This document shows positions 1 to 12,555 of a stretch of DNA of 64,000 nt, piece after piece (position 1 is the first letter of the stretch; each line of letters opens with the position of its first letter). Below the pieces are notes generated by a model. That model was given only the letters and a program-made list of their open reading frames with translations. It searched no databases and had not been told where the DNA came from. The DNA is from Meiothermus sp. (lineage in GTDB: Bacteria; Deinococcota; Deinococci; Deinococcales; Thermaceae): assembly GCA_026004095.1 (NCBI GenBank), contig BPIL01000002.1, positions 124,001-188,000 on the forward strand. Direction: 5' to 3'. A program made the translations under genes and the position numbers.

Positions 1-1010
1 ACCCCAGCAACACCGCCAAGTGGGCCGGGGCCAGCGGCGTGCATGCACCGGGGGCCGAGGCGGCCCTGCTGGCGGCCCTGCTGAACCAGGGCGAAGCCCC
101 GGCGGGCCTGGCCGAGGCGGTGGCCTGGGCCAGGGAGCGCCTGGCGAAGAGCCAGCGGGTGGTGCTGGTGCTGGGGGCCGGGGTGCTCAACCGGCCCGAG
201 GCGGCCATCAAGGCCAAGCAGCTCGCCGAGCGCACCGGCGCCAAGGTGATGTGCATGACCCCGGCGGCCAACGCGCGGGGTCTGGAGGCGCTGGGCTTCT
301 TCCCCGGCAAGGGCGGCGCGGGCTGGACGGAAACCGGGCCCCGGGCGGTCTACTACGCCTACCTGCCCACCCTGGCCCAGCTCAAGGCGGCCTCTTTCCG
401 CATCCTGCACCTCACGCACCGGCACCCGCTGGCCGAGCGGTACGCCGACGTGATATTGCCCAACCAGACACCCTACGAAAAGCGCGGCCATACCCTGAAC
501 CTCGAGGGCCGGGTGCTGCCTTTGGAGCCTGCGGCCATCAACAACGGCGAAGCCGACGGGGCGGTGGCGGCGCTGGCGGTGCTGGCCGAGGCTTTGGGGG
601 TCAAAACCCCGGTGCGGCTGGTGCGCCAGGCCACCCGCCTGTTGGTCGAAAAGCACAAACTGCCGGCGGTGCTCGAGCGCTGGCTGCCCAAAGGTACCGG
701 CTGGGCCGCCTCCGAGGCCGACGCCACCCAGGGAGCCCTCTACCTGCGCCCCACCATGTGGCGGCGGGAGCAGGTGGTGGGGGCGGTGGCCCAGGCGGTC
801 GAACTGAAACTGGAGATGAGCCCGGCCACAGCCCGCGCCCAGGGCCTGGCCGATGGGTACTGGGTTGAACTCGAGCTGCCCGGTGGACAGGAACGCCTCG
901 AGGTCAAGACCGTGGAGGGGTTGCCCGATGGCGTGATGTACGTGCCGGCCCTGGGGGCCTGGGCAGGCCGCTGCGTGGAGGCCAAAATTCTGGTAGGAGG
1001 TGCCGCATGA
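1..1010 (+). CDS. nuoG: NADH-quinone oxidoreductase subunit G, C-terminal part (5' truncated by window)
   Basis: The reading frame is open from the first base and ends in a TGA that overlaps the nuoH start (ATGA), so the gene begins upstream of the window. The visible 335 or so residues match the C-terminal molybdopterin-oxidoreductase-like half of NuoG/Nqo3, the peripheral-arm subunit carrying Fe-S clusters; the clusters themselves would lie in the missing N-terminal part. Seen here are the asparagine-rich segment [12 protein letters not shown], typical of this domain, and a small C-terminal beta domain. Position directly before nuoH fits the Thermus nqo order. Function rests on family resemblance and operon context. 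Confidence 0.85.
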   Translation, partial: PSNTAKWAGASGVHAPGAEAALLAALLNQGEAPAGLAEAVAWARERLAKSQRVVLVLGAGVLNRPEAAIKAKQLAERTGAKVMCMTPAANARGLEALGFFPGKGGAGWTETGPRAVYYAYLPTLAQLKAASFRILHLTHRHPLAERYADVILPNQTPYEKRGHTLNLEGRVLPLEPAAINNGEADGAVAALAVLAEALGVKTPVRLVRQATRLLVEKHKLPAVLERWLPKGTGWAASEADATQGALYLRPTMWRREQVVGAVAQAVELKLEMSPATARAQGLADGYWVELELPGGQERLEVKTVEGLPDGVMYVPALGAWAGRCVEAKILVGGAA

Positions 1011-2260
1011 ACCAGACCCAACAGAAGCACCCGCGCCTGGGGCGCCTCCAGACGCGCCTGGCTTTTGGCGCACCGCTCCTGGCTGGCCTGGCGCTGGCCG
1101 CCGAGGCCACCCCTGCGGCCAGCTCGAGCGCCACCGACCCCTTGTGGATGGTGGGGATTAAAGCCTTTCTGGTCATCTTTGGCCTGCTGACCGCCTTTGC
1201 CTACATGACCCTGATTGAGCGGCGCCTGCTGGCCCGCATCCAGGTACGCCAGGGGCCCAACCGGGTGGGGCCTGGTGGCCTGTTACAACCCCTGGCCGAC
1301 GCCATCAAGTCCATCTTCAAGGAAGACCTGGTGGTTGCCAGGGCCGACAAAGTGGTCTTCGTGCTGGCCCCCATGATCTCCGTCACCTTTGCGGTGCTCA
1401 CCTTTGGCCTGATCCCTTTTGGCCCCAAGGATGCCTTCTTTGGCTACGACCCCTGGGTGATTGACCTGGACGTGGGCCTGCTCTACGTCTTCGCGGTTTC
1501 GGAGATCGCCATTTACGGCATCTTTTTGGCGGGCTGGGCCTCCAACTCCAAGTACTCCCTGCTGGGTTCGCTGCGCTCCTCGGCCTCGCTCATCTCCTAC
1601 GAGCTGGCCCTGGGCATCAGCCTGCTGGCCCCGGTTCTGCTGGTGGGCTCCCTGAACCTGCGGGAGATTGTCGAGTGGCAGCACCAGAATGGCTGGCTGA
1701 TTCTCTACATGCTTCCGGCTTTTGCCATCTTCCTCTTGACCAGCATGGCCGAAGCAGCCCGCACCCCCTTCGACCTGCCCGAGGCCGAACAGGAGCTGGT
1801 GGGGGGCTACAACACCGAGTACAGCTCCATTAAGTGGGCCCTGTTCCAGATGGCCGAGTACATCCACCTGATTACCGCCTCGGCCCTCATTCCCACACTC
1901 TTCCTGGGCGGCTGGCGGATGCCCGGCTTCATGGAGCAGATTCCCCTCATCGGCGGCCTGTTCGCCCTGCCCTACCTCTGGATGTTTGTCAAAATCGCGC
2001 TGTTCCTGTTCTTCTTCATCTGGGTGCGGGGTACGCTTTTCCGCCTGCGCTACGACCAGCTCATGGTCTTTAGCTGGGGCCGCCTCTTCCCGCTGGCCCT
2101 GGCCTGGTTCCTGCTGTCGGCGCTGGTGGTGGCCTTCAAGTGGCCGGTTGCGGTGCTGGGCTGGCTCTCCTTGCTCAGCCTGGTGGTCTTCTCGGCCTAT
2201 GTGATTCTCACGGCCAAGCCCAGGCCCCGGCCCCTGCCGCGCATGGGCGCGGGCGACTAG
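1007..2260 (+). CDS. nuoH: NADH-quinone oxidoreductase subunit H
   Basis: Membrane subunit of complex I that forms much of the quinone-binding chamber next to the peripheral arm. From about residue 47 the protein follows Nqo8 closely: [20 protein letters not shown], then the conserved [19 protein letters not shown] loop, [12 protein letters not shown], and [20 protein letters not shown]. At 417 residues it is longer than the Thermus subunit (about 365). The extra 40-45 residues at the N terminus contain a short hydrophobic stretch that looks like a signal sequence. The ATG overlaps the nuoG stop, which supports this start by translational coupling. Confidence 0.95.
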   Translation: MNQTQQKHPRLGRLQTRLAFGAPLLAGLALAAEATPAASSSATDPLWMVGIKAFLVIFGLLTAFAYMTLIERRLLARIQVRQGPNRVGPGGLLQPLADAIKSIFKEDLVVARADKVVFVLAPMISVTFAVLTFGLIPFGPKDAFFGYDPWVIDLDVGLLYVFAVSEIAIYGIFLAGWASNSKYSLLGSLRSSASLISYELALGISLLAPVLLVGSLNLREIVEWQHQNGWLILYMLPAFAIFLLTSMAEAARTPFDLPEAEQELVGGYNTEYSSIKWALFQMAEYIHLITASALIPTLFLGGWRMPGFMEQIPLIGGLFALPYLWMFVKIALFLFFFIWVRGTLFRLRYDQLMVFSWGRLFPLALAWFLLSALVVAFKWPVAVLGWLSLLSLVVFSAYVILTAKPRPRPLPRMGAGD

Positions 2261-2281
2261 TATCGTGAAAGGAGTGAGTCT

Positions 2282-2815
2282 GTGAGCATTGCTGCACTGG
2301 CGCAAAGCATGGGTATAACCCTGAAGGCGCTGTTTTCCAAACCCGTAACCATTCCCTATCCGGATGCCCCCGTGCCCCTGAAGCCCCGCTTTCACGGGCG
2401 GCACGTGCTGACCCGGCATCCCAACGGCCTCGAGAAGTGCATCGGCTGTTCGCTCTGTGCGGCGGCCTGCCCGGCCTACGCCATCTACGTAGAAGCCGCC
2501 GAGAACGACCCCCAGAACCCCGTGAGTGCAGGGGAGCGGTACGCCAGGGTCTACGAGATCAACATGCTGCGCTGCATCTTCTGCGGGATGTGCGAGGAAG
2601 CCTGCCCCACCGGCGCGGTGGTGATGGGCTACGACTTCGAGATGGCCGACTACCGCTACTCCGACTTCGTATACAGCAAGGAGGACATGCTGGTCGAGGT
2701 GGAGGGCACCAAGCCCCAGCGCCGCGAGGCGGCCTACACCGGCAGGCCGGTCAAGCGGGGTTATAGCCTGCCCTACGTGCGGCCCGAACTCGAGGGCTTC
2801 AAGCCGCCCAAGTAG
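2282..2815 (+). CDS. nuoI: NADH-quinone oxidoreductase subunit I (2x[4Fe-4S] ferredoxin-like)
   Basis: Peripheral-arm subunit of complex I that carries clusters N6a and N6b and passes electrons to NuoB. Two complete cluster motifs are visible: [12 protein letters not shown] (cysteines 53, 56, 59, 63) and [12 protein letters not shown] (cysteines 98, 101, 104, 108). The GTG start at 2282 is preceded by AAAGGAG. The length of 177 residues is normal for the family. It lies 21 bases after nuoH and 124 bases before nuoJ, the largest gap inside this operon. Confidence 0.96.
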   Translation: MSIAALAQSMGITLKALFSKPVTIPYPDAPVPLKPRFHGRHVLTRHPNGLEKCIGCSLCAAACPAYAIYVEAAENDPQNPVSAGERYARVYEINMLRCIFCGMCEEACPTGAVVMGYDFEMADYRYSDFVYSKEDMLVEVEGTKPQRREAAYTGRPVKRGYSLPYVRPELEGFKPPK

Positions 2816-2851
2816 GGCAGATCGGAGGCTCGAGTCTAAAAGGCAGGTGTT

Positions 2852-2872
2852 CCCCAACGCACATTGTTGGGG
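2852..2872 (+). other. intra-operon hairpin between nuoI and nuoJ
   Basis: Perfect 7-bp inverted repeat CCCCAAC / GTTGGGG with a 7-nt loop in the nuoI-nuoJ spacer. It is followed by GTAAAATC rather than a T run, so it is not a standard intrinsic terminator. It could be an mRNA stabilising or processing element that separates the nuoI and nuoJ segments; this is inference from structure only. Confidence 0.5.
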
Positions 2873-2939
2873 GTAAAATCGCTCGGATTATGTGCGACCC
2901 TAAAGGCTCGAGCCCACCCCTGGCTCTCTGGAGGAATCA

Positions 2940-3539
2940 ATGAGTATCGGATTCTGGGAAGTTCTTGCGCTGCTTGTGCTGGTTGGTACCGGCCTGGCCG
3001 TGGTGCGGCTGCAAAACGCCGTGCACGCTGCCCTGGCGCTCATCGCCAATTTTCTGGTGGTGGCGGGTGTGTACGTGGCGCTCGAGGCCCGCTTTGTGGC
3101 TATGATCCAGATCATCGTCTACGCCGGGGCCATCGTGGTGCTCTTTTTGTTCGTCATCATGCTGCTCTCGGCAGCCAGCGCCAATGTGGGCCAGGACCTG
3201 CTGCCCCGGCTGAGCTGGGTGGCCGCGCTCGGGGCGCTGGGTCTGGCCTGCGTGCTGACCTACGCTGTAACCCGCTTTCAGCCACCCGTCGATGCACCGG
3301 CCCTGGGGGGCGGCCTGCCGCAGGCCCTGGGGCCCCTGCTCTACGACCCGGAGAAATGGCTCTATGCTCTGCTGGTGGTGGGTTTCTTGCTGCTGGTAGC
3401 CACGGTGGCAGCGGTGGTGCTCATCGAGCCGGAGCGGATTGTTGCGGCCACCAGCCACCCGGCCCACCCCCGACAGGATCAAAAGCCCAGCCCTTCCGCC
3501 GGGCAGCAAAAAGATGAGAAGGCGGTGGTCAAGCGATGA
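2940..3539 (+). CDS. nuoJ: NADH-quinone oxidoreductase subunit J
   Basis: Membrane-arm subunit of complex I. The hydrophobic profile gives about five transmembrane helices, and the segment MIQIIVYAGAIVVLFLFVIM matches the conserved third-helix region of NuoJ/Nqo10. The start is an ATG preceded by CTGGAGGAATCA, a good ribosome site. The stop overlaps the nuoK ATG (ATGA at 3536), so NuoJ and NuoK are translationally coupled. The C-terminal tail of about 40 hydrophilic residues (Pro, Gln, Lys, Ser) is longer than the helix core requires. Confidence 0.95.
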   Translation: MSIGFWEVLALLVLVGTGLAVVRLQNAVHAALALIANFLVVAGVYVALEARFVAMIQIIVYAGAIVVLFLFVIMLLSAASANVGQDLLPRLSWVAALGALGLACVLTYAVTRFQPPVDAPALGGGLPQALGPLLYDPEKWLYALLVVGFLLLVATVAAVVLIEPERIVAATSHPAHPRQDQKPSPSAGQQKDEKAVVKR

Positions 3540-3826
3540 TCTGGCTTGTGGCTTCGGCCCTGCTGTTTTCAATTGGTGCTTACGGCGCCTTGACCCGGCG
3601 CACCGCCATCCTGATGTTTTTGTCCATCGAACTGATGCTCAACGCTGCTGCGCTCTCGCTCATCAGTTTCTCCAAGCTCACCGGGAGCCTGGATGCCCAG
3701 GTGGTGGTGCTTTTCATCATCGCCATTGCCGCCGCCGAGGTGGCGGTGGGCCTTGGTCTGATTGTGGCCATCTTCCGCCGCCGCGAGACCACCAGCGTAG
3801 ATGAGCTGAGGCAACTGAGGGGGTAA
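3536..3826 (+). CDS. nuoK: NADH-quinone oxidoreductase subunit K
   Basis: Small three-helix membrane subunit of complex I (96 residues, the normal size) related to the MrpC antiporter subunit. The conserved intramembrane glutamates are visible in FLSIELMLNAAAL (helix 2) and AAAEVAVGLGLIVAI (helix 3). These residues form part of the hydrophilic axis of the proton pump. It overlaps nuoJ by 4 bases and is followed 3 bases later by the GTG of nuoL. Confidence 0.96.
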   Translation: MIWLVASALLFSIGAYGALTRRTAILMFLSIELMLNAAALSLISFSKLTGSLDAQVVVLFIIAIAAAEVAVGLGLIVAIFRRRETTSVDELRQLRG

Positions 3827-3829
3827 AAC

Positions 3830-5658
<1,829 letters not shown>

Positions 5659-5662
<4 letters not shown>

Positions 5663-7080
5663 TTCATGTGGGACTGTGGTTACCCCTCCTGGCGGGTTTG
5701 CTGCTCTTTATGGTGCCGAGCCTGGGCCGCACCTTCGCCATACTCTCGGCGGCGGTGAGCCTGGCGATTGCGGTGGTGCTGTTTGCCGGCTACGGGGGGC
5801 AGGGGGTGGCGTACGCCAGCCAGACCCCCTTCCTGCCCGAGGTGGGTGTCTACTATGCAGTGGGGCTGGATGGGGCCGGTTTGCTTTTGTGGATTGCGGT
5901 GAGCCTGGTGGTGCTCCTGGGGGTCTGGGTTGCCGACGTACCGGTGCGCTTCCTGGCCCTGGCTCTGATGATGCAGACCGGTTTGCTGGGCATTTTTGCG
6001 GCCCAGGATCTGGTGTTCTTCTACGCCTTCTTCGAGGCCACGCTGATCCCGGCGCTCTTGATGCTGTGGTTTTACGGGGGGGGCGACCGTCTGCGGGCCA
6101 TCTACATCTTTGCCCTGTTTACGCTGGTGGGCTCGCTGCCCATGCTGGCCTCCATCTTTGCGGTGCGCTACCTGGGCGGGGCTGAAAGCTTCCTCTACAC
6201 CGACTTGGTGGCCCATCCCCTGACCGGGCAGGCCGCGGCCCTGGCTTTCCTGGGCTTTTTGGTTGCCCTGGCTGTCAAAACGCCGCTCTTCCCGCTGCAT
6301 GCCTGGCTGCCCAGTTTCCACCAGCAAAACCACCCCTCCGGCCTGGCCGATGCTATGGGCACCCTGTACAAGGTGGGTGTCTTTGCCCTGTTCAAGTGGG
6401 CCATTCCCCTGATGCCCGAGGGCTTCAAGGAGTGGCAGGGCTTGCTGCTCTTCCTGGCCGCTTTTGGGGCTTTGTACGCCGCCTGGCTGGCCTTCAGCGC
6501 ACCCGACTGGAAAACCTTGCTGGCCTATGCCGGGGTTTCCCACATGGGCGTTGCGGCCCTGGGGCTCTTTAGCGGCAACATGGAAGGCACGGTGGGTGCG
6601 CTGTACCTTTTGGGGGCCTCGATGGTGTATGGCTCGGCCATGTTCCTGTTTGTGGGCCTGGTATACAAGCGCACCGGCAGCCTGGACGTCCTTCCGGTGC
6701 GTGGCCTGGCCAAGCACACCCCGGCGCTCTATGTGCTGGGAATGTTCTTGCTGATGGCTATGATTGGGCTACCGGGGCTCTCGGGCTTCCCCGGCGAGCT
6801 GATGGTGTTGCTGGGGGCCTACCAGGTCTCGCCCTGGCTGACCTTCCTGGCCTTCCTGGCGGTGATTGCTGCGGCGGCCTATGCGCTCACGGCTTTTCAG
6901 AAGCTCTTCCAGGAAACCCCCCAGGCCCAGGCCGTGCCGGATATGGATTCGCGCGAGTGGGGTTTTGCTGCCGTTACGGTGGGGGTGCTGCTCTTGATGG
7001 GGCTGTATCCCAAGCTATTCACGGCCTACCTCGAGCCCCTCGGCAAGGCCCTTGCAGCGCTTTTTGGAGGTGCTTCATGA
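5659..7080 (+). CDS. nuoM: NADH-quinone oxidoreductase subunit M (antiporter-like)
   Basis: Middle antiporter-like proton-pumping subunit of complex I. The 473 residues fit Nqo13. Visible family blocks are [20 protein letters not shown] with the essential glutamate of helix 5, [18 protein letters not shown] with the key lysine of helix 7, and [18 protein letters not shown]. The ATG overlaps the nuoL stop (ATGA at 5659). A 52-base spacer separates it from the chosen start of nuoN, a larger gap than most in the operon. Confidence 0.96.
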
Positions 7081-7132
7081 CCGACCACAAGCGCCCGTTT
7101 TTTATCTCTTCTACGCGGACGGGAGGTGCGCG

Positions 7133-8683
7133 ATGCTAACTTTGTACTTGCTGGCGGGCTTTGCTACCGTGCTATCGCTGCTGGCCTTTCTCATCTCCCG
7201 CGAGGCCAACCGCATTGTAACCGTGGCGGCGCTGCTGCTGGCGGGTTTGTTCTCTGTGGTCGGTTGGGGCCAGACCGTGGAGGCCTTTGGGGGCCTCTAC
7301 CGCTTCGATACCCTGGCCCGGGGCCTGACCCTGGTGGCTGTTCTGGGGGGGTTGTGGGCGTTGTTGCTGGGGCCGGCCAGGAAATTTGAATACCCCTTGC
7401 TGGTGCTATTTGCGGTGACCGGTATGCATGTTATGGCCAGCAGCCCCAACCTGGTGGTGCTGGTGATCGCCCTGGAGGTCTTCTCGCTGCCCCTGTACGT
7501 GCTGGCGACCTGGCAGCGCGACGAGAAAGGTTTTGAAGCGGGCCTGAAATACTTCCTGCTGGGGGCGTTGGGGGCGGCCATCTTTCTCTATGGCATCGCC
7601 CTGTACTTTGGGGCAACCGGCAGCTTTATGGTGGGTGCGACCGGCTCGGGGCCGCTCTACGTGGCTGGGTTGTTGCTGATTATGGCGGCTTTTGCCTTCA
7701 AGACCGCCATGGTGCCCTTCCAGTGGTGGTCGCCGGACGTTTACCAGGGGAGCCCCACGGTGGTCACCCTCTTTATGGCTACGGCGGTCAAGGCGGCGGC
7801 TTTTGCAGCTATGCTACGCATCTTTACCCCCGAAGGCCTGGAAGCCTGGGGTATCGGGATGGCCGCATTGATTGCTCTCAGCACCCTGTTTGGGAATCTG
7901 GGGGCTCTGTCTCAGACCGAAGCCAAGCGGCTTTTTGCTTACTCCTCCATCGCCAATGCAGGCTACATCGGCCTGGGGCTGTTTGGCCCTACCGGGCAGG
8001 CCACCATCCCGTTCTATCTGCTGACCTATGGCCTGGCTACGGGCCTGATCTTTGCGGTGCTCTCGATGCTCTCGAATCAAGAAGTACCGCTCGAGCGCCT
8101 GCGGGGCCTGTGGTACCGCAAGCCTTTGCTGGGCGGAGCCCTGGGGCTGGGCATTCTTTCGGTGCTGGGGCTGCCCCCGCTGGCCGGGTTCTGGGCCAAG
8201 TACCTGGTTTTCCAGGAGGCCGCCCGGGCTGGGTTCTACGGACTGGTGGTGCTGGCCCTGGTTACCTCGGCCATCGGCGCTTACTACTACCTACGGGTCT
8301 TCTTTCTGATTTTTAGCCAGCCCACACCAGCCCAGGAAGCCGAAGACCGCGAGGCCGAGGCCGCCCTGGCCCAGTATGGTAGCTCGGAGGCGCCGGGGGT
8401 TCCGGTGGCAGCCGCCCCCATGGGGCTCACCCAGGCCCTGATGGCCCCTGCGGCCCGGACGGGCCTGCCTGCGCTGGGGATGCTGGTAGGGGCGATGGCC
8501 CTGCTGGGCCTGCTCTCGGTTCTGCCTGGGCTGGGCTTGCGGGCCTTCCGCGCGGGTCTGCCCCCGGTGGCAGCGGCTGTAACCATCACTGCACCGGTGG
8601 ACGGTTCGACCCGGGTGGGCAGCCATACCCTGCAGGGAACGGCCCAGCCGGGCCAGACCGCTGCCGATGCCAACGGCCAGTAG
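7133..8683 (+). CDS. nuoN: NADH-quinone oxidoreductase subunit N with C-terminal extension
   Basis: Third antiporter-like proton-pumping subunit of complex I, next to NuoK. The frame is open from 7052, but the start at ATG 7133 is chosen because GGGAGGTG lies just upstream and the next residues MLTLYLLAGFATVLSLLAFL form the first helix. Family blocks include IALEVFSLPLYVLA, FKTAMVPFQWWSPDVYQGSP and LFAYSSIANAGYIGLGLF. With 516 residues it is about 90 longer than Nqo14. The excess is a hydrophilic Ala/Glu-rich loop before the last helix (about residues 400-450) and a tail of about 35 residues after it. That tail (ITAPVDGSTRVGS then LQGTAQPGQT) looks like the first strands of a bacterial Ig-like domain. 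Confidence 0.93.
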   Translation: MLTLYLLAGFATVLSLLAFLISREANRIVTVAALLLAGLFSVVGWGQTVEAFGGLYRFDTLARGLTLVAVLGGLWALLLGPARKFEYPLLVLFAVTGMHVMASSPNLVVLVIALEVFSLPLYVLATWQRDEKGFEAGLKYFLLGALGAAIFLYGIALYFGATGSFMVGATGSGPLYVAGLLLIMAAFAFKTAMVPFQWWSPDVYQGSPTVVTLFMATAVKAAAFAAMLRIFTPEGLEAWGIGMAALIALSTLFGNLGALSQTEAKRLFAYSSIANAGYIGLGLFGPTGQATIPFYLLTYGLATGLIFAVLSMLSNQEVPLERLRGLWYRKPLLGGALGLGILSVLGLPPLAGFWAKYLVFQEAARAGFYGLVVLALVTSAIGAYYYLRVFFLIFSQPTPAQEAEDREAEAALAQYGSSEAPGVPVAAAPMGLTQALMAPAARTGLPALGMLVGAMALLGLLSVLPGLGLRAFRAGLPPVAAAVTITAPVDGSTRVGSHTLQGTAQPGQTAADANGQ

Positions 8684-8694
8684 GCTTTTGCTAG

Positions 8695-8724
8695 CCTGGG
8701 GGCTCACGCAGGTGAGCCCCCAGG
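8695..8724 (+). terminator. terminator-like hairpin after the nuo operon
   Basis: Perfect 13-bp inverted repeat CCTGGGGGCTCAC / GTGAGCCCCCAGG with the tetraloop GCAG, starting 11 bases after the nuoN stop. It is followed by TTGCTT, only a weak T tract, but the stem is very stable. It most likely ends the nuo transcript. Confidence 0.7.
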
Positions 8725-8800
8725 TTGCTTAATCGCGAGGTTCCACCAACGCCAAACAGTTGTGTTTCACCATACAGATCAAATGCCCGTATCGTGGGAT

Positions 8801-8833
8801 AAAAAGCGCCCTGCCTGCAGCACCAGGCAGGGC
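8801..8833 (-). terminator. intrinsic terminator of the RCC1-lipoprotein transcript
   Basis: Read on the minus strand this is a perfect 10-bp stem GCCCTGCCTG / CAGGCAGGGC with a 6-nt loop followed by GCTTTTT. It sits 20 bases past the stop of the minus-strand gene ending at 8854, so it is a standard Rho-independent terminator for that gene and faces the nuo terminator. Confidence 0.85.
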
Positions 8834-8853
8834 ATTGGCATTCGCCGTCCGGG

Positions 8854-10635
8854 CTAGGGTGCAGGGTTGGGGGGCACCTGAACACCGGTAATTGAAACCG
8901 CCTTGGCTGTGTCGGAAGAGTTATTGGTGCCGTCGCCCAACTGACCTTCCACGTTGCTGCCCCAGGCCACCACCGAGCCATCATCCAGCAGGGCCAGGGC
9001 GTGGAAGATGCCTGCTGCCAGGCTTCGCACGCTTCGACCCGCGGGTATGCCCTGGACATCCACTGGGGTGGTCTGGTCACCTGTAGTAGCGCCGTTGCCG
9101 AGCTGGAAGCTGTCGTCGTGCCCCCAGGCCTTGACTGAACCATCGCTCAGAACGGCCAGGGTGAACTCGTAGCCCGCCGCAATGCCCACCACGTCCGTAA
9201 GGCCCGTGACCGCAACTGGTACGTTGCTGTTCGTGTTGCTGCCATTGCCAAGCTGACCGTGGTTGTTAAAGCCCCAGGTACGCACCGTTCCGTCGGCCAG
9301 CAGCGCGACCGAGTGGTTGCCCCCGGCGGCGATGGACTTTACGCCCGTTAGGTTTGGTACAGCGGTCGGTACGCTGTAGGGCGTGTTGTCTCCGGTTCCC
9401 AGCTCGCCGTTGGGGTTGTCGCCCCAGGCCCAGACGCTGCCATCGGCTTTGAGGGCCAGGGTGTGGTCGTCGCCGGCGGCCAGGGCGATTACGTCGCTTA
9501 AGCCAGGAATAAGCGCGGGCGATTCCTGTAGGGCAGTGGTTGTGCCAAGGCCGAGCTGGCCCACATTGTTGCGCCCCCAGGCGTAGACGGTGCCCTCGGA
9601 GGTCAAAGCCAGGGAGTGGTAGCGGCCTGCCTGAACAGCCACCGCCTTGACCCCTGCGGGCAGGGTAATCTCGTGCCGGTTGGGAGCAGAGTTGGTGCCG
9701 CTCGAGTCCCCCGGCCCATCCCCCAACTGCCCGTAGTCGTCCCGCCCCAGCGTAACCACCCGGCCATCGCTGGTGAGGGCAATGGCGTGGTACTCGCCCA
9801 GGGAAATCGAGACTGCATCGTTGATGAGAGAAGCCTGGGTGGGGGTGCTATCGCTGGTGTTGGTGGTTACCCGGCCTAGCTGCCCGTAGGTGTTGTTGCC
9901 CCACGACCAGACCGGGCCGTTGGGTTTGATGGCCGTGCTAAAGTAGCCCCCGGCAGCCAGGGTGTTGGCCCGCAGCACCCGTAGGGTAAGGGGGGCGGTG
10001 CGGGTCAGGTTGCCGCTGCTGGCCTGTACGATCAGGTTGTAAACACCTTCTGGAACCGTGCGGTCTACTGAAAGGGTTACTGGCCCGGAGGCGCTCAGGC
10101 TGGCCGGGCTGATGCTAATACCGCTGGGGGGCGATTGCAGGCTCAGGTTCACCGAACCGCTAAACCCGGCCTCGGGGGTGAGGATAAGGTTGAAGTCGGA
10201 AAAACTCTGGCCCTGGGCCCGCAGGGTGCTCGAGCGGGTCAGGGCAATGTTGAACGAGGTTACGGCTAGTTCAAAGCTGACGGTTTTGCTCAGGCTGCCC
10301 TGGGCGGCAACCAGCGTAAGGGTGCTGAGGCCGGTGGGGGTGCTGGAGGTGGTGTTGAAGGTGATAGTGAAATTCTGTGGGCTTGTTCCGTTTACCTGGA
10401 TGGTATCGGGTGAGACCGTAACGCCTTCAGGGGGGTTTTGCAGGCTCAGGTTCACCGTGCCGCTAAAGCCGTTCTGGGGGGTAAGGGTGAGGGTGGTGGA
10501 GGCCGACTGGCCGGGGCTGACCGAGGCGCTGCTGGGGTTGAGGGATAGCGTAAAGTTAGGCTGAGACTGCGATTGCGTACCACAACCGATCAACACCAGA
10601 CCCGCTGCTGCGAGGGGTAAGAGAAATTTCTTCAC
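8854..10635 (-). CDS. secreted lipoprotein: two Ig-like domains plus seven RCC1 repeats
   Basis: The start chosen is GTG at 10635, which follows AAGGAGG by 4 bases; the frame also reaches 10659 but without a ribosome site. The N terminus (KKFLLPLAAAGLVLIGC) is a lipoprotein signal with lipobox LIGC. Residues about 30-220 are two similar all-beta domains with the phrase GFSGTVNLSLQ / GFSGSVNLSLQ, like bacterial Ig-like surface domains. From about residue 225 there are seven RCC1-type repeats, each with a WGxNxxGQLG-like core (for example YAWGRNNVGQLG, RTWGFNNHGQLG). Seven repeats would close one seven-bladed propeller. Such proteins are usually cell-surface or periplasmic; binding partner and role are unknown. 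It lies 30 bases downstream of the small gene at 10666-10959. Confidence 0.8.
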   Translation of the reverse strand: MKKFLLPLAAAGLVLIGCGTQSQSQPNFTLSLNPSSASVSPGQSASTTLTLTPQNGFSGTVNLSLQNPPEGVTVSPDTIQVNGTSPQNFTITFNTTSSTPTGLSTLTLVAAQGSLSKTVSFELAVTSFNIALTRSSTLRAQGQSFSDFNLILTPEAGFSGSVNLSLQSPPSGISISPASLSASGPVTLSVDRTVPEGVYNLIVQASSGNLTRTAPLTLRVLRANTLAAGGYFSTAIKPNGPVWSWGNNTYGQLGRVTTNTSDSTPTQASLINDAVSISLGEYHAIALTSDGRVVTLGRDDYGQLGDGPGDSSGTNSAPNRHEITLPAGVKAVAVQAGRYHSLALTSEGTVYAWGRNNVGQLGLGTTTALQESPALIPGLSDVIALAAGDDHTLALKADGSVWAWGDNPNGELGTGDNTPYSVPTAVPNLTGVKSIAAGGNHSVALLADGTVRTWGFNNHGQLGNGSNTNSNVPVAVTGLTDVVGIAAGYEFTLAVLSDGSVKAWGHDDSFQLGNGATTGDQTTPVDVQGIPAGRSVRSLAAGIFHALALLDDGSVVAWGSNVEGQLGDGTNNSSDTAKAVSITGVQVPPNPAP

Positions 10636-10665
10636 AGTACCTCCTTGCATTTTCATCATAGGGCT

Positions 10666-10955
10666 TCAGCAATTCGAGGCCCGTGATAAATGTGCCACTG
10701 GATTTTCAGTTACCAGGTGCCCCAGCCGATCTAAAAAAGCCACAAAATCTTCTGCCTTCTCCAGTACCTCGTCCTCTACCGATACCGCGAAGCCTTGTTC
10801 ACAATGGGACAGACACGGCTCAAACTCCACCTCAATCCCCTGGCCCGCCCCGCCAAAGTAGCCTATCCCCAGGTGGGATTGGGGCAGCTCGAGCCAGCCC
10901 GCAAAGTGCTTTTCGCCCTCCCGCGCATGACCGCCGGTGCAGATGGTCAGGTGTA

Positions 10956-10959
<4 letters not shown>
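10666..10959 (-). CDS. unrecognised 97-residue protein, probable CTG start overlapping the glyS stop
   Basis: On the minus strand a frame reading [19 protein letters not shown] runs 98 codons to TGA at 10668-10666 and has the codon bias of its neighbours (mostly G or C in third position). The frame holds no ATG, GTG or TTG until more than 40 codons in, so the only sensible start is CTG at 10959, whose last two bases are part of the glyS stop (CTGA overlap). A CTG start coupled to termination of glyS is my inference. Recognisable features are [28 protein letters not shown] and an acidic helix near the C terminus. I do not recognise the family. A frameshifted extension of GlyRS or a decayed gene are alternatives. 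Confidence 0.55.
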
Positions 10960-12482
<1,523 letters not shown>

Positions 12483-12555
12483 AGGTTGCTCCTTTTTGGC
12501 TGGTTTGGGGTTGTATGTGCTGGAACGGCCAGCTACCCCCGCCAGCCCGTGCCGG

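Noticed and set aside
1283-2857. 524-codon open frame on the minus strand opposite nuoH and nuoI
   Set aside because: It mirrors two certain genes and is rich in His, Gln and Gly, as is usual for antisense frames in GC-rich DNA. No family motif is present.
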